Source: Seonamhaeicola sp.
GTDB taxonomy: Bacteria > Bacteroidota > Bacteroidia > Flavobacteriales > Flavobacteriaceae
Assembly: GCF_028281565.1 (NCBI RefSeq)
Contig: NZ_JANQJQ010000021.1
Coordinates: forward strand, 1 to 64,000
Reading direction: 5' to 3'
DNA length: 64,000 nt
In this document: positions 56,984 through 64,000 of the stretch, piece after piece
Layout of the letters: every line of letters starts with the position of its first letter
Position numbering within the stretch: the stretch's first letter is position 1
The notes under the pieces: model-generated
Seen by the model: the letters and a program-made list of their open reading frames with translations, nothing else
What the model was told of the DNA's origin: nothing
Database searches by the model: none
Position numbers and translations under genes: made by a program

Positions 56984-59926
56984 ATGTATAAATATGCTTT
57001 ACTAATATTAGGGCTTCAGTTGGCATTTTCGCAACAACAACAGTTTTTAGTTGTAGATAATAACAAGCAAGCGAGCATACTAATCGATAAGCAAGATGCA
57101 AAAGTAGTAGAGATTGCGGCCCATATTTTTGCTGCTGATGTGCTTAATATAACGGGCACAAAGCCTTTGATAACTACAAAAAAGCCAAAATCAAACTCGT
57201 TGATAATAGCAGGAACATTAGGAAACAACCGGTGGATTGATACCATGGTTTCAAATGGGAAAGTGAGCATAGAAGCAATTAAATCAAAATGGGAAAGCTA
57301 TAATATACAGATTGTTAATAATCCAATAAAAGGCGTAAAGGAGGCTTTGGTAATTATTGGTAGCGATAGAAGGGGAACTGCTTATGGGATATTGGAGTTA
57401 TCCAGAATGATGGGCGTTTCCCCCTGGGAATGGTGGGCCGATGTAACGCCAAATAAAAAAGAAAAAGTAGTCTTAAATATAAACAACAAAACTTATGGAA
57501 GCCCTTCAGTTAAATACCGTGGTATTTTTTTAAATGATGAAGACTGGGGACTGCAACGTTGGGCAGCCTTAAATTATGAACCGGAAACTGGGGATATCGG
57601 ACCAAAAACCTATGCAAAAGTATTTGAGTTATTATTGCGTTTAAGAGCCAATACCATTTGGCCTGCCATGCATAAATGCACAAAAGCATTTTACCATTAC
57701 CCCAAAAATAAAGAAGTAGCAGATCAATATGCCATTGTGGTTGGTAGTTCACACGCAGAACCTATGCTTTGTAATATTAATGCGGAATGGAACCATGATG
57801 AGATGGGGGATTACCGTTACGATACAAATTCAGAATCTATAAGAACATTATTCGAGAAGCGTGCTAAAGAAACAAAAAATTACGAAGGTATTTATACCGT
57901 TGGTATGAGAGGAGAGCACGATTCACCTATGATTGTAGGCGAAGACAATACAGATTCACAAGTAAAACTCTTGGAAAAAGTCATAACAGATCAAAGAGTC
58001 ATCCTTAAAGCGAATACAAAAAAAGGCGTTGCCAAGCCACAAGCATTTGTGCCCTATAAAGAGGTGCTTCATTATTACCAAAACGGATTAAATCTACCTG
58101 AAGATGTTAGCTTGGTCTGGACAGATGATAATTATGGATATATTCGACAACTAAGTAACCCCGAAGAACAAAAGAGGTCAGGAGGGGCAGGCGTTTATTA
58201 TCATACATCTTATTGGGGAAGGCCACATGATTATTTATGGTTAAACTCCACAAATCCCGTGTTGATGTGGGAGGAAATGTCTAAGGCATTTGAGTTTCAA
58301 TCCAGGGATATTTGGATCCTAAACTGTGGAGACATTAAACCGCATGAGTACAATATAGAACTGTTTTTAGATATGGCCTGGAATATGAGCGCATTTAAAG
58401 ACAGTAAATCGGTTAAACAGCATCATACGGCATGGGCTTCACGTGAGTTTGGAAAAAAACATGCCAAAGAGATAACAGATCTGATGTTTAAAAACAATAC
58501 CCTGGCATTTAAACGTCGACCGGAATTTATGGCCTGGAGCCAGGTAGAACCAGTCACCAAGGCAGGAAAAATGGAATTGACGCAATACCATTATGGCGAT
58601 GAGGTATCCAAAAGAATTCATGATTATCAAAAATTGATAGATAAGGTTGACTATTTAAAACCAAAAATACCGGCTAATAGACAAGATGCTTTTTACCAAT
58701 TAATCTATTACCCGGTGGTTGGAGCATCAAGTTTAAATCATAAATGGTTATACACTTACAAAAATGAATTTGTTGCCGACCAGGGACGGGCTAGTGCCAA
58801 TTATTTTGCTGAAAAAGCCTATAAAGCTTTTAAACGCATTCAAACGGAAACTGATTATTTTAACAATACATTGCAAGCAGGCAAGTGGCATCATATCATG
58901 AGTGCATCCCCAAGACATTTGCCGGTGTTTTCCAGGCCCACGGCTACTATGCCTCTGAGTAAGGAAAGTACTGCACTCGGAATAGCTTTAGAAAGCTACC
59001 AAATGGAGGTAAACCAGTCCATTATTAATTCCTATGCCGATGTACTGCCAGTTTTTAATAGCTATACAAAAAACAGCTACTATGTAGATGTGTTTTTAAA
59101 AGGTGAAGGAAGTGTAGCTTGGGAAGCAAAGCCCAGGGCAGATTGGATAATACTATCAAAAACCTCGGGAACATTAAACGTCAATAACCTAGAAGAACGC
59201 CTTTGGGTAACCATAGATTGGGAACAAGTACCAAAAGGTGAAGACAAAAAAGAAGCGCCTTTAGGACATGACTATCAGTTAATTCCGCCAAGTTATAAGG
59301 TGAATTCGGCCATTGATTTTTTAAGTGGCGATGCCCATACGACCATTGGAGTTTCAGTATTTAATCCGAAGCTTCAAGACTTGGAGAATTATAAAGGTTT
59401 TGTTGAAGATAAGGGCTACGTATCCATAAACGCAGAGCAATATTCAAGAAAGTATGATGGTAAGGAGGCCTCTTGGAATATTTTGGAAGGTATTGGATAT
59501 TCAGGACAAGTTAGTGTGGCCTTACCCAGAACAGCGGATTCACAAGTGAGTATTTCAGATATTATAAGCAAAAGCCCTTCATTGGAATATGATTTTTATT
59601 CATTTAACTTTGGAGAAGCAGCTGTTTATGTGCAGGCGGTACCAACGCATGCATTTCATAAAGGAAAAGGTGTAAGATGTGCCGTTGCTATTGATGATGC
59701 AGAGCCTGTAATTATGGATTTTCAAACGTTTGGAAGAAGTGATATTTGGAAACAAAATGTATTGAAGAATGCTTCAGTTAAATCCGCTAGACAAATAGTA
59801 AATAAAGCAGGTAAGCATAATTTGAAGATTTGGATGGTAGACCCAGGAGTCATGATCGATCAGATATTAATTGATTTGGGAGGCTGGAAATCCTCGTATG
59901 CCTTTCCGCCGGAAACAAAAATGTAA
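56984..59926 (+). CDS. GH115 alpha-glucuronidase-like protein
   Basis: A 980-residue exported protein with signal peptide (residues 1-16, LAFS). An N-terminal domain contains IIGSDRRGTAYGILELS and WEWWADVTP. The barrel holds YRGIFLNDEDWGL near residue 179, LRANTIWPAMH near 214, GMRGEHDSPM near 307 and WTDDNYGYIRQL near 376, all typical of GH115. The C-terminal domains are beta-rich. GH115 enzymes remove alpha-1,2-linked glucuronic or 4-O-methylglucuronic acid, best known from xylan. No xylanase is seen in the window, so another GlcA-bearing glycan is likely. Confidence 0.94.
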   Translation: MYKYALLILGLQLAFSQQQQFLVVDNNKQASILIDKQDAKVVEIAAHIFAADVLNITGTKPLITTKKPKSNSLIIAGTLGNNRWIDTMVSNGKVSIEAIKSKWESYNIQIVNNPIKGVKEALVIIGSDRRGTAYGILELSRMMGVSPWEWWADVTPNKKEKVVLNINNKTYGSPSVKYRGIFLNDEDWGLQRWAALNYEPETGDIGPKTYAKVFELLLRLRANTIWPAMHKCTKAFYHYPKNKEVADQYAIVVGSSHAEPMLCNINAEWNHDEMGDYRYDTNSESIRTLFEKRAKETKNYEGIYTVGMRGEHDSPMIVGEDNTDSQVKLLEKVITDQRVILKANTKKGVAKPQAFVPYKEVLHYYQNGLNLPEDVSLVWTDDNYGYIRQLSNPEEQKRSGGAGVYYHTSYWGRPHDYLWLNSTNPVLMWEEMSKAFEFQSRDIWILNCGDIKPHEYNIELFLDMAWNMSAFKDSKSVKQHHTAWASREFGKKHAKEITDLMFKNNTLAFKRRPEFMAWSQVEPVTKAGKMELTQYHYGDEVSKRIHDYQKLIDKVDYLKPKIPANRQDAFYQLIYYPVVGASSLNHKWLYTYKNEFVADQGRASANYFAEKAYKAFKRIQTETDYFNNTLQAGKWHHIMSASPRHLPVFSRPTATMPLSKESTALGIALESYQMEVNQSIINSYADVLPVFNSYTKNSYYVDVFLKGEGSVAWEAKPRADWIILSKTSGTLNVNNLEERLWVTIDWEQVPKGEDKKEAPLGHDYQLIPPSYKVNSAIDFLSGDAHTTIGVSVFNPKLQDLENYKGFVEDKGYVSINAEQYSRKYDGKEASWNILEGIGYSGQVSVALPRTADSQVSISDIISKSPSLEYDFYSFNFGEAAVYVQAVPTHAFHKGKGVRCAVAIDDAEPVIMDFQTFGRSDIWKQNVLKNASVKSARQIVNKAGKHNLKIWMVDPGVMIDQILIDLGGWKSSYAFPPETKM

Positions 59927-59940
59927 ATTTGGGTAATCAT

Positions 59941-61782
59941 ATGAAACATACCATCATAATTATTAGTGTTAGTTGGCTTTTAGTTTCATGTATACCGAAA
60001 CATGAGCTTAGTAAAAACAGCTTGCAGATAGCCTTTATGGCAGATGTACATTTGCAGGATATTTATGGGGAATTTCAAGACTCACATTATGAGGGCGTAA
60101 AAAACCCGAAGACGGGCAAATTTACCTTAGCACGTACTATGAAATCGCAACTGCAGTCCACAAGGCTTTTTAACGAAAATTATTTTGCCTTTATAGCGGC
60201 TTTAGATGATGTTGTTTCACGAGGTATAAGGTACGTAGTTTTACCGGGCGATTTTAGTGATGACGGACAACTTTTAAATATCAGAGGATTAAGGGAGATT
60301 TTAAATACCTATTCGGAGCGACACAACATAAAATTTATAGCCACAACGGGTAATCATGACCCGGTTCGCCCATTCTTTCAAGATGCGGGGAAGCCGGATT
60401 TTTTGGGAGCAGGAGGGAAGCAACAGCCCATTTATAGTAAAGAAGGTATGTATGTTGCTAAAGACACCTTAAGCTTACCGGTTGTCATTTCAAAAGATAT
60501 AGCCAAGTTGGGGTATGACCAGATTTTAGGTGAATTAAGTGCCTTTGGGTTTTTCCCAAAAAAAACAGACGTTTACTGGGAAACACCGTTTTCATCATAT
60601 GCCTATGAAAATTATAAATTTCAAGAAGCTTTACAGCAGTCCGAATTATCACAAAGGCAATATAAAATACCGCCAATTAATTCATTAATGCCAGATGTAA
60701 GTTATTTGGTAGAACCTGGAGAAAATTTATGGTTTTTAGCCATTGATGCCAATGTATATGTGCCTAAGGAAAACATTAAGAACAAGGAATTAAATCCCAT
60801 TAGTTATCATAGTGCCAGCATAGGATATAATAATGTGTTAACCCATAAAAAGCATTTGATTCCTTGGGTACACTCGGTGACTAATCGTGCTGAGCAGTTA
60901 GGCAAAACATTAATAGTATTCAGTCATTATCCAATGGTTGAATTTAATGATGGAGCATCGAAGAAAATACGATCATTTTTTGGAAATAAAAAAATGCAAC
61001 TACACCGTGTGCCTCATGACGATGTAGCTGACGCATTTACCGAAGCAGGTGTTAACGTTCATTTTGGGGGACACATGCATATTAATGATACAGGTATAAG
61101 AACAACTAAAAAAGGACAGACGATAATCAACATTCAAATACCATCGTTGGCCGCTTATATTCCCGCCTATAAAATACTAACAGTGCATTCAAATACTGAG
61201 TTTGAAATCGAAACGGTGGTAATGGATTCCGTTCCGGGATTTAATAATCTTTTCCCTTTGTATGCAAAGGAATATGAATATTTACAAAGCGTCAATGATT
61301 CTAAGATTTGGAACAAGGACGTATTAAAGGCGCAAACTTATAAAGAGTTTACCCAATGGCATTTAAAGGAATTGGTCAGGCTTAGGTTTTTACCCAATGA
61401 TTGGCCGCCAGAATTTTTGGGCACTTTTTCCCAATCTACTGGCAGGGACTTGCTGCTATTGGACACTGCCTTAGATGTCGATGTATTAAATAAAACATTA
61501 AAGGATAAAGGCCTGGTTTTAGACGATTTTGGCACTTGGACAGGCTTTGATATGATTTTTGACTTTTACCGTTTAAGAAGTGCCGATGAATTGGCAATAC
61601 CCGATATTGGTTTAAAACAATTGGAACAATATAAAATAGTGTGTGATAAATTAAAGCAATCAGGCCACAGTCAATTTCAATTGTGGAGTGCTATTTTTAA
61701 AAGGACGACTAATGGACAACCATCTAATCATTTTACAATAGATTTAAAATCCAATACCATTCAACAAGTTTCTGCCGAATAA
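59941..61782 (+). CDS. Calcineurin-like metallophosphoesterase lipoprotein
   Basis: About 613 residues from ATG 59941 (a TTG at 59929 is rejected). The lipobox is LLVSC. The five metallophosphoesterase motifs occur in order: MADVHLQ with Asp35 and His37, LPGDFSDDG, TTGNHDP, FSHYPMV and FGGHMHIND. A C-terminal region of about 200 residues (about 410-613) has no motif I recognise. The family hydrolyses phosphomono- or diesters using two metal ions. Its position after PI-PLC and GH115 suggests it dephosphorylates an inositol-phosphate or phosphorylated glycan, but this is inference. Confidence 0.9.
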   Translation: MKHTIIIISVSWLLVSCIPKHELSKNSLQIAFMADVHLQDIYGEFQDSHYEGVKNPKTGKFTLARTMKSQLQSTRLFNENYFAFIAALDDVVSRGIRYVVLPGDFSDDGQLLNIRGLREILNTYSERHNIKFIATTGNHDPVRPFFQDAGKPDFLGAGGKQQPIYSKEGMYVAKDTLSLPVVISKDIAKLGYDQILGELSAFGFFPKKTDVYWETPFSSYAYENYKFQEALQQSELSQRQYKIPPINSLMPDVSYLVEPGENLWFLAIDANVYVPKENIKNKELNPISYHSASIGYNNVLTHKKHLIPWVHSVTNRAEQLGKTLIVFSHYPMVEFNDGASKKIRSFFGNKKMQLHRVPHDDVADAFTEAGVNVHFGGHMHINDTGIRTTKKGQTIINIQIPSLAAYIPAYKILTVHSNTEFEIETVVMDSVPGFNNLFPLYAKEYEYLQSVNDSKIWNKDVLKAQTYKEFTQWHLKELVRLRFLPNDWPPEFLGTFSQSTGRDLLLLDTALDVDVLNKTLKDKGLVLDDFGTWTGFDMIFDFYRLRSADELAIPDIGLKQLEQYKIVCDKLKQSGHSQFQLWSAIFKRTTNGQPSNHFTIDLKSNTIQQVSAE

Positions 61783-61924
61783 TGACTAAATTGATATGGC
61801 AGTTTTAAAAATTTAATTTGCAGTATATGTAATGAAGCCTATAGAACCGCCTTCATCATGGGATTTGAAAAATAAATTGAAGCCTCTTTAAGTATAGAAG
61901 ATTTGGTAATCTAAATTTAGATAA

Positions 61925-64000
61925 GTGAGATTTAAAACCTACATATTATTATTTTGTTTTATAGCCATCTGGAGTATAAAAGGACAGAACATCACATTTG
62001 ACCATTATAATGATAGTGATGGCCTATCGCATAGTTCTGTTAGACATATAGTACAGGATAAATATGGGTTTTTATGGTTGGGGACATTTTCAGGGCTGAA
62101 TCGATTTGATGGCTATGAATTTAAAACATTCACAAGCTCGGATTCCGGAAATAACAAATTATTGAATGATGATATAACGGCACTAAAGTTAGATAATGGG
62201 TCAAATAATTTATGGATTGGTACAAGGAATGGTCTTACGCGTTTAAATTTGCTAACAAACACATTTACCACTTTTTTACCCGATGTAAACAATAATTTTA
62301 GTTTGCCTGACAAAGAAATAAGGTCCGTTTATATCGATAAATTTAACCGTATATGGGTCGGTACGAAAAATAGGGGACTATACTTATTTGAACAGGATGT
62401 CAATAAATTCACTAAAGTTCCACTAAAGGATTTTTATTATATAAAGGCAATATTTGAAGATAATAGCGGGAATATTTGGATTGGAAGTTATGAGACGGCA
62501 TCTATTGCAAAAATTACCTTAGATGACAATGGAAATATTTCGGAAATAGATGATTATACCATTAAAATACCTAACTCCACCGAGATTAACCCTTATGTGA
62601 ATTTTATTTATGAAGACGCCAAGAAAGATATTTTTGTAGGAACCCGTGAGGGACTTTATAAATTTGATAAATCGGAAGCTACTTTTAAAAATTTAACCTT
62701 TGAAAATGAGGATGTCAAAAATAAATTAGGCACCTATTTTATTTCTGTAGCCAGATCCCCTAATGGTCGGTATTGGGTAGGTACTTTAGGAGGGCTTTTG
62801 GTATGCGACACCTTGGAAGAGATTGGTAAAGGGGAATACCAATGGTATTATTCTGTGCTATCCGATAATGCTTCTATTGTCGATAATTTGATCTCATCCC
62901 TTTACTTTGACGCCTCCGGAGTGCTTTGGATTGGAACCGAAGATGGTTTAGACAAATATGATCCCTTTAAGAATCAGTTCAAGGTTAACAAAGACATTTC
63001 AAAATATATTGACAATCAATTACCAAGAATTAGGGGGTTTACAAAAAGTGTAAACAATGAAGTCATTGTAGCCACAAGACATGATGGACTCTTTATATCC
63101 AGGGAAGGGGAATTTGTGCCATTGTATAATAACGGTAGTGACTTGGCGAGTATTTACTCCAAGGATGGCAATACTATATATTGTGGGTTGTGGAACGGGA
63201 AGATATTACGTTATAATTACACCAAAACCGCCTCTCAAATTTTGGATCTTGGTTTTAATTCGGCTCCCATTTTTAGCGTTATTGAATTAGACGGTAAACT
63301 AATTGTGTGTTCTTTTGGAGAGGGAGTGAAGATTTTTGAAGCCAAAAGCTTAAAACAACTGGATCATATTTTGCATAACTACGAAGTAAATAATGTGGTA
63401 TCACATTCCGATGGAAAATTGTGGTTTGCTACAGAAAATGGAGTCGTTAACTATAATTTTATTAATAGGAATGTGACATCATTTAATCAGGACCAGGCAA
63501 CGGGTCTTGGTTTACCTCACGACAATGTCAGTGATATTCTTTCAAGTTCTAATGGACAGGTTTGGGCAGCTACCCGTAAGGGTTTAGGTGTTTATAATCC
63601 GGATACAAATGCGTTTATTGAAGTGGTAGATGAAATTAGTGAATTGAAAGGGAGGTGGATTACCGATATCCTTGAGGATACTAAGGGAAATCTATGGTTG
63701 AATATGAATAACAATAGAATGGCTAAATATCATGTTGAAACCAATGAGGCTCATATATATAATATAAGTAGTGGCAACAGGTTGGATGTTTTTAGCTCCA
63801 GTGGCTTTTATAATTTTAATGATTCTGTTGTTTATCTGGCTGGAAAAAACGGAGTCATTTATTTTGAACCTTATAACATCGATGAGAATAAATGGACCCC
63901 TAAACCGGTTATTACAGAATTCAGAATAAATAACAAGCCGGTATTGCCAGGTTTAACGGTAAATGGTCAAGTACCGCTTGAATCCAATATAAATTATTCA
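61925..64000 (+). CDS. Hybrid two-component system (HTCS) regulator, N-terminal part, cut by window end
   Basis: An open frame of 692 codons from GTG 61925 to the window edge with no stop. A signal sequence (YILLFCFIAIWSIKG) is followed by repeated two-component regulator propeller units such as LSHSSVRHIVQDKYGFLWLGT, IWVGTKNRGLYLFE and WIGTEDGLDKYDPF, which form two seven-bladed periplasmic propellers. The last codons (FRINNKPVLPGLTV) begin the Y_Y_Y domain. The kinase, receiver and AraC-type domains should lie beyond the window. HTCS proteins bind oligosaccharide in the periplasm and activate their PUL. The 142-bp gap before it has no gene. Confidence 0.93.
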   Translation, partial: MRFKTYILLFCFIAIWSIKGQNITFDHYNDSDGLSHSSVRHIVQDKYGFLWLGTFSGLNRFDGYEFKTFTSSDSGNNKLLNDDITALKLDNGSNNLWIGTRNGLTRLNLLTNTFTTFLPDVNNNFSLPDKEIRSVYIDKFNRIWVGTKNRGLYLFEQDVNKFTKVPLKDFYYIKAIFEDNSGNIWIGSYETASIAKITLDDNGNISEIDDYTIKIPNSTEINPYVNFIYEDAKKDIFVGTREGLYKFDKSEATFKNLTFENEDVKNKLGTYFISVARSPNGRYWVGTLGGLLVCDTLEEIGKGEYQWYYSVLSDNASIVDNLISSLYFDASGVLWIGTEDGLDKYDPFKNQFKVNKDISKYIDNQLPRIRGFTKSVNNEVIVATRHDGLFISREGEFVPLYNNGSDLASIYSKDGNTIYCGLWNGKILRYNYTKTASQILDLGFNSAPIFSVIELDGKLIVCSFGEGVKIFEAKSLKQLDHILHNYEVNNVVSHSDGKLWFATENGVVNYNFINRNVTSFNQDQATGLGLPHDNVSDILSSSNGQVWAATRKGLGVYNPDTNAFIEVVDEISELKGRWITDILEDTKGNLWLNMNNNRMAKYHVETNEAHIYNISSGNRLDVFSSSGFYNFNDSVVYLAGKNGVIYFEPYNIDENKWTPKPVITEFRINNKPVLPGLTVNGQVPLESNINYS

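Noticed and set aside
56984-59926. Locus as an ordinary glucuronoxylan PUL because of GH115
   Set aside because: No xylanase, xylosidase-specific GH43 or acetylxylan esterase is present; alpha-mannose and phosphoinositide functions dominate.

Overview
The window looks like chromosomal DNA of a member of the Flavobacteriaceae (Bacteroidota). The evidence is AT-rich DNA, a Bacteroidota-type division and cell wall (dcw) cluster, SusC/SusD-type glycan uptake genes, surface lipoproteins, a hybrid two-component (HTCS) sensor, a TAnnTTTG-like promoter box before mraZ, and dispersed palindromes of the 'ACTGAGCTTGTCGAAGTG' and 'ATTCGTGAATTNGTGGC' types. No organism name can be proved from the sequence alone.

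Positions 1-11,200 hold housekeeping and hypothetical genes. On the minus strand are an NlpC/P60 lipoprotein, lpxB, a small membrane protein and surE. On the plus strand are a Prc/CtpA protease and an Opp/Dpp-type permease. A second minus-strand set follows: a DinB-like protein, a DUF4419 protein, a TIGR02117/DUF2459-like protein, engB and an alpha/beta hydrolase. The gaps carry several palindromic repeats.

Positions 11,430-27,500 are the dcw cluster in the order mraZ-rsmH-ftsL-ftsI-murE-mraY-murD-ftsW-murG-murC-ftsQ-ftsA-ftsZ, closed by a hairpin terminator. A three-unit GTGGT operator precedes mraZ. Five genes start with TTG or GTG, and the murG start lies inside a dispersed repeat. A YqeY-like gene and a tRNA-Arg(UCG) follow. 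The tRNA carries a compensatory A19/U56 pair, and two more copies of its 3' tail lie downstream. Each of the three tails is followed by its own terminator. A decayed GntR-type regulator comes next.

Positions 29,638-64,000 are a large polysaccharide-utilisation locus (PUL). It encodes a FucP-like transporter, a GH3-PA14 glycosidase, an SSS symporter, myo-inositol oxygenase (MIOX), a degraded SDR fragment, SusC/SusD, three GH92 enzymes, three GH28 enzymes, GH16, GH125, a Ca-dependent PI-PLC-like lipoprotein, GH115, a calcineurin-like phosphoesterase and an HTCS regulator cut by the window end. Alpha-mannosidases, an alpha-glucuronidase, a phosphoinositide phospholipase C, a phosphoesterase and MIOX in one locus suggest, as inference, a pathway for glycosylated inositol phospholipids such as GIPC sphingolipids or GPI-type glycans. 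In that model the PI-PLC cuts the lipid, the glycosidases trim the glycan, the phosphatase frees inositol, and the symporter and MIOX turn inositol into D-glucuronate.
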